Source of the DNA: Paludibacteraceae bacterium
GTDB lineage: Bacteria; Bacteroidota; Bacteroidia; Bacteroidales; Paludibacteraceae
Assembly (NCBI GenBank): GCA_017556705.1
Contig: JAFYMG010000011.1
Location: forward strand, 1-58,720
Length of the DNA stretch: 58,720 nt
Direction of reading: 5' to 3'
The notes below the pieces were generated by a model, which was not told where the DNA came from, searched no databases, and saw only the letters and a list, made by a program, of their open reading frames with translations. Made by a program: the position numbers and the translations under genes. Shown here piece by piece: positions 51,485 to 58,720 of this stretch (its first letter is position 1; each line of letters opens with the position of its first letter).

Positions 51485-51850
51485 ATGAAACCCTTCTCTC
51501 TCCTACTCTGCCTTATGAGTTTTTTAGGTTGCAAAGCAGCAGACTTCCGCTCAGTGGATGCGGAGACTTTTGCAAAGGTCATTGAAGACACTACCGTCAT
51601 CCGTTTGGATGTAAGAACTGCCAACGAATATGCGCAAGGGCATATCCCTGGCGCGCTGCTTATTGATGTGACACAAGCCGACTTTATGCAGAAAGCAGAG
51701 CAACTGCTTCCAAAAGATAAAACCATCGCTCTCTACTGCCGTTCAGGCAGAAGAAGCAAAACTGCCGCCATGCAACTCGCCAAACACGGCTACCAAGTCG
51801 TAGAACTCAACACGGGCTTCAACTCATGGAAAGGCGAAGTGGAACGCTAA
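51485..51850 (+). CDS. Rhodanese-like lipoprotein
   Basis: 121 residues. N-terminal signal with lipobox SFLGC (Cys16), then one rhodanese domain: RLDVRTANEYAQGHIPGALLID and the active-site loop CRSGRRS with Cys85. Rhodaneses carry sulfane sulfur as a cysteine persulfide. Export plus the adjacent YeiH transporter suggests periplasmic sulfur handling. Short for the family but complete. SpoIID gene follows 31 bp later. Confidence 0.9.
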   Translation: MKPFSLLLCLMSFLGCKAADFRSVDAETFAKVIEDTTVIRLDVRTANEYAQGHIPGALLIDVTQADFMQKAEQLLPKDKTIALYCRSGRRSKTAAMQLAKHGYQVVELNTGFNSWKGEVER

Positions 51851-51881
51851 ATAGATATTAACATAAAACAAACATACACTC

Positions 51882-53072
51882 ATGAAACACCAAATTGCAG
51901 TGGGCGTAATGACCGCCCCAAAGATAGAGGCCGTTATTCCAGGTCCTCACTCCACTCCAGAACATCCTACTTTCCTCTTGAAGAATGTTCGTATCGGTAT
52001 CGGTTTCCACTGGGACCGCCTCGAAGATCAAGAGTTTGAAGGTACACTCGAAATACGCGACAACGCAGATGGCACACAAACCGCTATCAACCGTCTTGAT
52101 GTGGAAGACTACCTCAGTTCTGTTATCACCTCTGAGATGTCTGCTACCTCTTCCTTGGAGCTATTGAAGGCACACGCCGTTATCTCCCGCAGTTGGGTAT
52201 TGCGTCCTATCATCAGTCCATCAACAGGCACTGATAAGCCTGATTTGAGCGACCCTGATCGCCATGTCATCTGGTACGAGAGAGATGCGCACGAGGGCTT
52301 TGATGTATGTGCAGATGACCACTGCCAACGCTACGAAGGTATCACCCGTCGTGATGAACACCCAGAGGCGGCTGCCAATGTGCAAAAAGCCATCGACGCT
52401 ACCCGCGGACAAGTACTGATGTACGACGGAAAGGTATGCGACGCACGCTTCTACAAGGCTTGTGGTGGAGCTACCGAACTCTTTGAGAACGCTTGGGCAA
52501 ACGAACACTATGATTATTTGGAGCCTGTTCGTGACGAGATTGGCACTCCCCTACCTGATTTGACTATTGAGGAGAATGCGCAGGCGTTTATCCGCACCTC
52601 GCCTTCTGCTTATTGCAATACTACCGACGAGCGCATCCTCAGCCAAGTATTGAACAACTACGACCAAGAGACCAAAGATTTCTACCGCTGGACCGTACAA
52701 TACACCAAAGAGGAACTTAGCGACATCATCCGTGAGCGTTCGGGTATTGACTTCGGTGAGATCCTCGACCTCGTACCTATCAAGCGTGGTCCATCTGCTC
52801 GTTTGTACGAGATGCAGATTGTCGGCAGCAAGCGCACAATGGTGATTGGCAAAGAGTTGGAGATCCGCAAATGGTTGAGCAAGAGCCACTTGTACAGTAG
52901 TGCTTTTGTGGTTGATCGCAACGAGAATGGCGACTTTATCTTGACAGGTGCAGGCTGGGGACATGGTGTAGGATTGTGTCAAATCGGTGCTGCCGTAATG
53001 GCTGCCAAGGGTTATACCTACGAGCAAATCTTGGCGCACTACTTCCCAGGAAGTGAGTTGAAGGTAATTTAA
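51882..53072 (+). CDS. SpoIID/LytB domain protein
   Basis: 396 residues. SpoIID-family landmarks: NRLDVEDYLSSVITSEMSATSSLELLKAHAVISRSW and the C-terminal TGAGWGHGVGLCQIGAAVMAAKGYTYEQILAHYF. SpoIID proteins are lytic transglycosylases acting on denuded glycan strands, and LytB proteins modulate amidases. I see no signal peptide or transmembrane helix: the chain starts MKHQIAVGVMTAPKIEAVIPG, so location is uncertain. A Cys-rich insert (CADDHCQRY, CDARFYKACGG) lies mid-protein. It may complement the peptidoglycan locus upstream. Confidence 0.88.
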   Translation: MKHQIAVGVMTAPKIEAVIPGPHSTPEHPTFLLKNVRIGIGFHWDRLEDQEFEGTLEIRDNADGTQTAINRLDVEDYLSSVITSEMSATSSLELLKAHAVISRSWVLRPIISPSTGTDKPDLSDPDRHVIWYERDAHEGFDVCADDHCQRYEGITRRDEHPEAAANVQKAIDATRGQVLMYDGKVCDARFYKACGGATELFENAWANEHYDYLEPVRDEIGTPLPDLTIEENAQAFIRTSPSAYCNTTDERILSQVLNNYDQETKDFYRWTVQYTKEELSDIIRERSGIDFGEILDLVPIKRGPSARLYEMQIVGSKRTMVIGKELEIRKWLSKSHLYSSAFVVDRNENGDFILTGAGWGHGVGLCQIGAAVMAAKGYTYEQILAHYFPGSELKVI

Positions 53073-53086
53073 AAGCCTACCCTAAA

Positions 53087-53106
53087 TCCCTCCCTAGAGG
53101 GAGGGA
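53087..53106. repeat. REP-like 20-bp palindrome
   Basis: TCCCTCCCT-AG-AGGGAGGGA, perfect 9-bp arms, between the SpoIID stop and the next lipoprotein start. Confidence 0.8.
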
Positions 53107-53113
53107 CTTACAT

Positions 53114-54154
53114 ATGCTCAAAATAAAATTTTACATAGCATTGTGCTGGTTTGGGTTGGTGTGCGTAGCATGCCAACCTACAACCAATACATCTATCACG
53201 GATAATACCGCTGGTTTTACTATTGATATTCACAACGATAGCACGACCATCACCATCTACTCGCCTTGGCAGAAGGGAAAAGTGATGCAACAATTGGCGT
53301 TCAACCAAGCTTATGAGCGCATTGTCTGCACCTCGGCTACGCATATGGGTTTTATCAGCGAGTTGGGGATGATGGACAAAGTGGTAGGTGTTTGCCGCCC
53401 CAATCGTGTATATAATTTGAGTGAGGAAGAGCGTGAGCGCATCACAGATATTGGGGATGATATGCAGCCCAGTATGGAGAAGATTCTGCTGCTTAATCCC
53501 GATCTCGTGATACTCTACACCTACGCTCAAGGTGACCCTATTCCTGCACAAGTAGAGGCATTGGGAGTCCCTATTTTGTATTGCAACGAATGGACCGAGA
53601 CTACTCCACTCGCTCGCGCCGAATGGATACGCTTGTTTGGCGCCATCTTTGGTTGTTCGACCAAGGCCGATAGCATATTCGCGAGCGTCAAAGACGCATA
53701 TGAGGCGAAAAGGCTATCAGGCGAAGAGGCGAAAGGCAGGAGCATCCTATCCGGCATGTCATGGCGAGGTACATGGTATGTACCTGCGGGTGGAACATTT
53801 ATGGGTAATCTCTTCTGCGATGCTGAGGCACAATACCGCTACGCGGATAATCCATCCACTTCATCTATTCCGCTAACCATGGAGCAAGCGCTGCAAGACT
53901 TCGCCGAAGCGGATGTATGGGTCGGTTGCAATGCTTCTTCGTTGGAAGAACTGCGATGTATTGACGAGAAGCATACTTGGTTTAAGTCGTATCAGACAGG
54001 GCAAGTGTATAATTTCTACCGCCGTACTTTACCTAGTGGCGCAAACGACTTCTGGGAATCAGGCACCGTCCACCCCGAGCGTATCCTGCAAGACTTGCAA
54101 TCTATTCTGCAGGGCGATACATCTGCACTTTATTACGCGGCTCCGTTATACTAA
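53114..54154 (+). CDS. Periplasmic-binding-protein-like lipoprotein (BtuF/FepB type)
   Basis: 346 residues, lipobox ending at Cys20 (VCVAC). The class III binding-protein fold is shown by YERIVCTSATHMGFISELGMMDKVVGV, DDMQPSMEKILLLNPDLVILYT and GVPILYCNEW. Such proteins deliver cobalamin, haem or ferric siderophores to an ABC permease, but no permease or ATPase gene lies nearby in this window. Residues about 197-208 (EAKRLSGEEAKG) are written by AGGCGAAA-type word repeats. The end overlaps the convergent flavodiiron gene by 9 bp. Confidence 0.88.
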   Translation: MLKIKFYIALCWFGLVCVACQPTTNTSITDNTAGFTIDIHNDSTTITIYSPWQKGKVMQQLAFNQAYERIVCTSATHMGFISELGMMDKVVGVCRPNRVYNLSEEERERITDIGDDMQPSMEKILLLNPDLVILYTYAQGDPIPAQVEALGVPILYCNEWTETTPLARAEWIRLFGAIFGCSTKADSIFASVKDAYEAKRLSGEEAKGRSILSGMSWRGTWYVPAGGTFMGNLFCDAEAQYRYADNPSTSSIPLTMEQALQDFAEADVWVGCNASSLEELRCIDEKHTWFKSYQTGQVYNFYRRTLPSGANDFWESGTVHPERILQDLQSILQGDTSALYYAAPLY

Positions 54155-55297
54155 GACTGCTTCTATCAAATCATCCAATATCGTTTGGTATTCTTCTTTC
54201 CATGCACTGCGAATGCTGAGCATGGGCTCGACAATCTGAATGTCCTTCATTGTTTCCAGCATACCGCGCATGGTCTTGCCTGCGCTGGGTGCCCATGTGC
54301 CGTTCTCTACTAACGCCACTCGGCGCGACTGATAGCCTTTGATGCCCAACTTGTAGAGGAATACATGCATTGGAGGGAATACGCCCGCATCGTAACTCGA
54401 GGCGCAAAGCACCATCTTGCTATAGCAGAACGCTTGCGCTACTGCCTCCGAAACATCCGTTCGACAGAGGTCTATTTCTTTTACCTCAACGCTATTCATA
54501 CGCAGTATCTCAGCAATGCGTTTGGCTACTTTGGCTGTGTTGCCATGTATTGAGGCATACGCCACCAGCACGCCCTCACGCTCTACCTCATATTGACTCC
54601 AGATACTATACAATCGACAGGCTTCTTGCACTTGCTCTCCGTCCAATACACAACCATGCAGAGGTGCAATAGCCTGAATATCAAATGCCTTTATTTTTGA
54701 TAAAGCAGCAGCGACTTGTGTGCCATACTTGCCGCAGATATTGATATAGTACCTACGCGCCTCGTCTATCCAATGGTCTGTGTACGAACCATATACACCA
54801 AAAGAGCCAAAGGCATCTGCCGAAAACAGCGTTTTCTCTTCGGGCACATAGGTCATCATCACTTCGGGCCAATGCACCATTGGTGCCGCCACGAAATGGA
54901 GGGTCAATCCGCCTAAATCCAATGTATCGCCATGCTTTACCAGCAGCGTGTGAGCAGGTTGGTAGCCAAACTGCTGGATAAACTGCAACGCAGCACGACT
55001 GCCGACCACGGTTGTATTGGGGTATTGAGCGAGGAATGCACCTATCGAGCCACTATGATCGGGCTCCATGTGTTGTACGATAAGATAATCAGGGGCTGTA
55101 TCACTTGGCAATCCCTCTTGTATCTGCAGCAACCATTCGGTTGTCTTGCGCGAGTCCACACCATCCATCACTGCAACACGCTCGCTGTGAAGCAGGTAAC
55201 TATTGTAGCACATGCCATTAGAGAGTGGATATTGACTTTCAAAGAGGTCTAATGTTGCGTCATCGCAACCTATATATTGTATTTTATTGCTGTACAT
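54146..55297 (-). CDS. FprA-type flavodiiron protein
   Basis: 383 residues. The N-terminal metallo-beta-lactamase-like domain carries the diiron ligands in VQHMEPDHSGSIG and APMVHWPEVMMTY; the C-terminal flavodoxin domain begins VLVAYASIHGNTAKVAKRIAEIL. Flavodiiron proteins reduce O2 to water or NO to N2O and protect anaerobes. No extra rubredoxin domain. Convergent with the binding lipoprotein, overlapping by 9 bp. Confidence 0.94.
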   Translation of the reverse strand: MYSNKIQYIGCDDATLDLFESQYPLSNGMCYNSYLLHSERVAVMDGVDSRKTTEWLLQIQEGLPSDTAPDYLIVQHMEPDHSGSIGAFLAQYPNTTVVGSRAALQFIQQFGYQPAHTLLVKHGDTLDLGGLTLHFVAAPMVHWPEVMMTYVPEEKTLFSADAFGSFGVYGSYTDHWIDEARRYYINICGKYGTQVAAALSKIKAFDIQAIAPLHGCVLDGEQVQEACRLYSIWSQYEVEREGVLVAYASIHGNTAKVAKRIAEILRMNSVEVKEIDLCRTDVSEAVAQAFCYSKMVLCASSYDAGVFPPMHVFLYKLGIKGYQSRRVALVENGTWAPSAGKTMRGMLETMKDIQIVEPMLSIRSAWKEEYQTILDDLIEAVLV

Positions 55298-55449
55298 ATA
55301 GTCACTCTATAATGATGTATTCCATAGTTATATTTAGTGGGTTTGGTTTAAACACTTTTTCAAATAGTATGCCAAAATGCAGTATTTCCGCAGCACTTTT
55401 TGTGCAATTCAATAGGCATTGGTGTAATCGCCCTAAACTACACATTCTT

Positions 55450-55492
55450 AACTAAAAATCGCGAATAATTAACACATTCGCAATTTTTAGTT
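55450..55492. promoter_or_regulatory. Large palindrome overlapping the -33 of the surface-protein promoter
   Basis: Arms AACTAAAAATCGCGAAT (55450-55466) and ATTCGCAATTTTTAGTT (55476-55492), 16 of 17 bases paired, 9-base centre. The right arm runs into the -33 TTG. Candidate operator. Confidence 0.55.
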
Positions 55493-55522
55493 GCACATCT
55501 CACAAAAATTCACTACCTTTGC
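55491..55522 (+). promoter_or_regulatory. Promoter of the collagen-like/LRR surface protein
   Basis: TTG (55491-55493), 20 bases, TACCTTTGC (55514-55522). Confidence 0.7.
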
Positions 55523-55931
55523 ACCGTGAACCTGCGCTGGGGATGTCTGCGTTAGGGTTGTATAGTAGAGTTCGTGAGTTGGCTGCTACAATGCTACACC
55601 ATTCTACACAACGCTACACCATCCTAAACAATGCAACTGGCGAAGGGTAGCAGACATAATAAAAGGCGTTTATTGGCGCTTGTTTTGGAGCATTGGAATC
55701 CTGCAAAATTTCGTAACCCAAAGCAAGAGAGCGGTAAATGCCCCTTGGTGTGTTTAATTCGTTGTGTCCCACAACGATGAACATATCAGCGTGGGCATTC
55801 ATTGTTTATTCTTGTTACAGGGTCTTGCAGGAACCTCAATGCTGAGAATAAGCAAAAAGAGGTTCCACGCTTTTTGTATAATTATACCAACGGGGCGTTT
55901 GGAGCCGACTTCCCACAAAATTAATAATACA
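55523..55931 (+). other. About 400-nt untranslated leader
   Basis: No convincing gene. Contains CTACACCATYCTA repeats (around 55590-55630), a hairpin GGAACCTC (55830-55837) / GAGGTTCC (55859-55866), and an alternative pairing TCCTGCAA (55699-55706) / TTGCAGGA (55825-55832) that would overlap the hairpin. Confidence 0.45.
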
Positions 55932-57980
55932 ATGAAGAAACTTCATTTGCTCCTTTTGAGCGTTACGCTGTGTTTGTTCTCAGCTTGTCACAATGACATT
56001 TGGGATGCTATCGACGGACTTGACTCCCGCGTCACTAAACTCGAAGAACTCTGCAAAGAGATGAACACCAACATCACATCACTCCAAACAATTGTGGATG
56101 TACTGCAATCCAATGACTTTATTACAAGCATTGTAGAAATCAAAAAGGATGGAAAAGTGGTTGGCTATACCATCACTTTTGGCAAACACGACCCAATCAC
56201 CATTTATCATGGACAAGACGGTAAGGATGGACAAAATGGTACAAATGGTAAAGACGGTCAAGACGGAGCAGATGGAAAAGATGGTCAAAATGGTGCTGAC
56301 GGTAAAGACGGCATAACTCCTGTGATAGGAGTGGCACAAGACACCGACGGAGTATATTATTGGACATTGAATGGCGAATGGCTATTGGATGACAACGGCA
56401 ACAAACTCCCTGTTTCGGGCAAAGACGGTCAAAATGGTACCAACGGTTCCAATGGTCAAGACGGTGCAGACGGTAAGGACGGACAAGACGGCGAAGATGG
56501 CATTGATGGTCAAGATGGTAAAGACGGTAAAGATGGTATTACGCCACAACTGAAGATTGAAGACGGCTATTGGTACATCTCTTATGACAATGGTGCGACT
56601 TGGACACAACTTGGCAAAGCCACAGGAGAGAATGGACAAGATGGAAAAGACGGTGCGGACGGCGAAGACGGCAAAGATGGTCAAAATGGTGCCGATGGAA
56701 AGGACGGTCAAGATGGCGATTCCATGTTCCAATCTGTAACCCAAGATGACAACTATGTCTATTTCACACTCGCAGATGGCACTGTGATTAAGATTGCAAA
56801 AGGTACTAGCAATGACCAACCAGATGGAGATGCTTATATTGATTTTGAAGATTTTAATGTATTAAAAGCCTTACTAAATATGGGTGTTGATATAAATAAT
56901 GATTGTTATATCACATACAGTGAGGCTGCTAATGTAGATTCATTAATCTTCACAAACAACACCTCTATCTACCTTTTTAGAGAGTTTAAATACTTTACGG
57001 GCATAAAGTATTTCATGTTTGATAAGTGTTCTAACTTATTAGCTATCAATTTGCCAGAACACATCAAATATATAGAAAATGAATGTTTTCAATCTTGTGG
57101 AAATTTGAAAAACATTTATATTCCAGAAAATTGTACACAAATTGGTGATAGAGCATTTTCTAAATGTAGTACATTGGAAACTGTCAATGTTTCAACGAAT
57201 TGTACAAGTATGGGAAACAGTGCATTTAATAGTTGTACAAATCTAAGAAGTATTAATATACCTGAAAATTGTATAAGAATAGGTGATAGTATATTTAATC
57301 ATTGTGCTTCATTAGAAAATATCCATATTCCTGAGAGTTGCTCATTAATAGGAGCATATGCCTTTAACGGATGTGGTTCTTTACAAGAAATATCACTTCC
57401 TTCAACGATTACTCGGATAGAGAAATATACTTTTAACAATTGCAGTTCTCTAAAAAAATTAGATATTCCTAACTCTGTTTATTATATTGCTGCTAATGCT
57501 TTAACTGGATTAGGGGTTGACACTCTTACTTTTCCAGAAAACTATGGTTCAGAACTTATATTTGATTTTAAAAATCCAAAATTAAAAACTGTAGTGTGGA
57601 ATTGTATCGCTTTTCCAACCGCCTACTCTCAGAACAATACTGGGAATAATTCTACTGATTATTGGGGAATAGGTGGTTATTGGCAAAAAGAGAATAATTC
57701 TACTTTTCCTCCTACAATGACGACAGGAAATTACAATTATATAACAACTATTATTTTTGGAGAAAAAGTAATATCTCTGCCTAGCTCTTTGTGCTATCAT
57801 ATGTCATCACTAAAGACTATTTATAGCAAAAATCCTATTCCACCAACATGTTCCTCAAGTACATTTAACTATTGCGACTCTTATGTAAAAAGTGTTTATG
57901 TCCCAATGGAATCTGTAGAACAATACAAGGTGAAATGGAGTGATTTGGCAGATAAAATTGTTGGTTATGATTTTGAATAA
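55932..57980 (+). CDS. Surface lipoprotein: DUF4988, collagen-like repeats and BspA-type LRRs
   Basis: 682 residues from the ATG at 55932 (signal MKKLHLLLLSVTLCLFSAC, Cys19). The frame is open to 55764, but the signal sets the start. Order: a short coiled coil with DUF4988-type sequence (LDSRVTKLEELCKEMNTNI, VGYTITFGKHDPITIYHG); three blocks of Gly-x-y triplets (DGKDGQNGTNG type) separated by two beta modules with ITPVIGV...WTLNGEWL and ITPQLKI...WYISYDNG; a linker; then BspA-like leucine-rich repeats (ENECFQSCGNLKNIYIPENC). The LRR half is visibly AT-richer. Probably an adhesin-type stalk with a binding tip. Confidence 0.87.
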   Translation: MKKLHLLLLSVTLCLFSACHNDIWDAIDGLDSRVTKLEELCKEMNTNITSLQTIVDVLQSNDFITSIVEIKKDGKVVGYTITFGKHDPITIYHGQDGKDGQNGTNGKDGQDGADGKDGQNGADGKDGITPVIGVAQDTDGVYYWTLNGEWLLDDNGNKLPVSGKDGQNGTNGSNGQDGADGKDGQDGEDGIDGQDGKDGKDGITPQLKIEDGYWYISYDNGATWTQLGKATGENGQDGKDGADGEDGKDGQNGADGKDGQDGDSMFQSVTQDDNYVYFTLADGTVIKIAKGTSNDQPDGDAYIDFEDFNVLKALLNMGVDINNDCYITYSEAANVDSLIFTNNTSIYLFREFKYFTGIKYFMFDKCSNLLAINLPEHIKYIENECFQSCGNLKNIYIPENCTQIGDRAFSKCSTLETVNVSTNCTSMGNSAFNSCTNLRSINIPENCIRIGDSIFNHCASLENIHIPESCSLIGAYAFNGCGSLQEISLPSTITRIEKYTFNNCSSLKKLDIPNSVYYIAANALTGLGVDTLTFPENYGSELIFDFKNPKLKTVVWNCIAFPTAYSQNNTGNNSTDYWGIGGYWQKENNSTFPPTMTTGNYNYITTIIFGEKVISLPSSLCYHMSSLKTIYSKNPIPPTCSSSTFNYCDSYVKSVYVPMESVEQYKVKWSDLADKIVGYDFE

Positions 57981-57986
57981 TTTGAA

Positions 57987-58352
57987 ATGGTTATGAATGA
58001 AAATAAAAAAAGAGAAATTTACCAAGTTCTCCACACTGCATTAAATAAATATTGGGTAGAAAATAAAATCAACAAGAAATGTTGCGGGAAAACTATTGTA
58101 CCGAATCCACTTCAACGATTGGAAATAAATAATTTTGAAGAAATTTTATATCCTCTATGTTGTCCATTTGAAACACAAGATGAGTTACCAACAATTTACG
58201 GACAAGGAACATGTTTCGTAAAAACTCCCAATGAAGACGGATGTATTTCTAAAAACATTAGGTTCTCTATCAGCAATCGTGAATATGAGCGATTCATAGA
58301 GGCTGATACTATTCGTATAGTTATCCATGGCATATCACTTGAATTTGTGTAA
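57987..58352 (+). CDS. Small hypothetical protein downstream of the LRR lipoprotein
   Basis: 121 residues (119 from the second ATG). No signal peptide, no recognised domain. N-terminal amphipathic helix (KKREIYQVLHTALNKYWVENKIN), then Cys pairs KKCCGK and LCCPFE, and a beta-rich C-terminus (NIRFSISNREYERFIEADTIRIVIHGISLEFV). It starts 6 bp after the LRR gene and shares its AT-rich composition, so the two probably arrived and are transcribed together. A terminator follows. Confidence 0.7.
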   Translation: MVMNENKKREIYQVLHTALNKYWVENKINKKCCGKTIVPNPLQRLEINNFEEILYPLCCPFETQDELPTIYGQGTCFVKTPNEDGCISKNIRFSISNREYERFIEADTIRIVIHGISLEFV

Positions 58353-58365
58353 AATCTAAATATCT

Positions 58366-58405
58366 TCACCCTGCGAGTCATTGGATTTGCGGGGTGAGGT
58401 TTTTA
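58366..58405 (+). terminator. Intrinsic terminator after the LRR operon
   Basis: TCACCCTGC (58366-58374) pairs with GCGGGGTGA (58389-58397, one G-T), followed by GGTTTTTATA. Confidence 0.8.
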
Positions 58406-58720
58406 TATTGTTATTCTTCTTGCTCATATCAATGCTCGTATTCAAGCACTCCTTCGGCAAGGGTTCGGTATCCCTTCGGAAAACAGAAAGGTGAAAAGGG
58501 AAAAGAGACTTTTGGCAAACAGCCATCCGTGAACATCAGAGTGGTAACCAAGTGGTATGCGAAAGTACCGCCGACCATTAGCCCACCGAAAGCCCACAGA
58601 AGTTGTATATTAAAATATTTTTAGTATCTTTGCAGTCGATTTACATCTAAAGTATGGAATAAGGCAGAAGAGATGTTGGTATCAACCCCCTATAGGACGT
58701 TAGGTCACCATGCTTTTACA
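58406..58720. other. Gene-free end of window
   Basis: No coding sequence supported. Short hairpin AAGGG-TTCGGTAT-CCCTT near 58463-58480 and a promoter at 58603-58633 facing off the right edge. Confidence 0.5.
58603..58633 (+). promoter_or_regulatory. Promoter for a gene beyond the right edge
   Basis: TTG (58603-58605), 19 bases, TATCTTTGC (58625-58633). Confidence 0.55.

Noticed and set aside
55523..55760. tmRNA or tRNA-like gene
   Set aside because: No acceptor stem, T-arm or tag-peptide pattern could be found; treated as a leader.
55614..55802. 62-codon minus-strand frame
   Set aside because: Lies in the leader with no promoter or domain and would oppose the surface-protein transcript.
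55764..55931. N-terminal extension of the surface protein
   Set aside because: The open frame continues upstream of 55932, but a lipoprotein signal peptide starts exactly at the ATG at 55932.

Overview
The window looks like chromosomal DNA of an uncultured gut-type Bacteroidales bacterium. The evidence is a SusC/SusD pair, many Cys-anchored lipoproteins, DUF3078 outer-membrane proteins, a radical-SAM/lipoprotein module typical of the order, and at least a dozen promoters of the Bacteroidetes form TTG-N20-TAnnTTTGC with almost invariant 20-base spacing. No rRNA, tRNA, CRISPR, transposase or phage gene was seen.

Layout. 1-345: tandem 157-bp units, each carrying a leftward promoter. 460-5121 (minus): a radical SAM/SPASM enzyme, its two cognate lipoproteins, three further small lipoproteins and an outer-membrane barrel, with a divergent membrane-bound TPR/HTH regulator at 5386-6993. 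7155-13601 (minus): pdxJ-exbB-exbD-tonB-DJ-1-DUF3078-coiled coil-zapA-rny, between a pdxJ promoter and a bidirectional terminator. 13714-21935 (minus): secA-lgt-DUF3078-fmt-nadK-HD domain, from a secA promoter to a terminator at 13662-13692.

22206-44747 is the most interesting part. A long leftward operon starts with a MurK-like amino-sugar kinase and murQ (MurNAc-6-P etherase) and runs directly into susC, susD, two accessory lipoproteins and a GHL10 glycosidase (the DigH/YddW family). It is followed by a DUF4623/OB-fold secreted protein, a phosphodiester glycosidase (NAGPA/'uncovering enzyme' family) and a large N-acetylmuramoyl-L-alanine amidase. The four secreted non-lipoproteins share a C-terminal tail. 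Divergently transcribed is a NagB-fold/PIG-L deacetylase fusion whose NagB active site is degraded, followed by a GT2 glycosyltransferase and a DUF4922 protein. I read this as a peptidoglycan/MurNAc scavenging polysaccharide-utilisation locus. Amidase and glycosidase would cut the wall outside, SusCD would import, MurK and MurQ would convert MurNAc to GlcNAc-6-P, and the PIG-L domain could deacetylate it. This is inference from gene content.

47417-58720 (mostly plus): a 900-bp gene-free, repeat-rich stretch, a HaeIII-type (GGCC) restriction-modification pair, a YeiH-type transporter with a rhodanese lipoprotein, a SpoIID/LytB protein, a BtuF/FepB-type binding lipoprotein, a convergent flavodiiron protein, and a mosaic surface lipoprotein (DUF4988, collagen-like repeats, BspA-type LRRs) behind a roughly 400-nt leader and a large palindrome.

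Many spacers consist of short reiterated 'words', some of which reach into or lie inside coding sequences.
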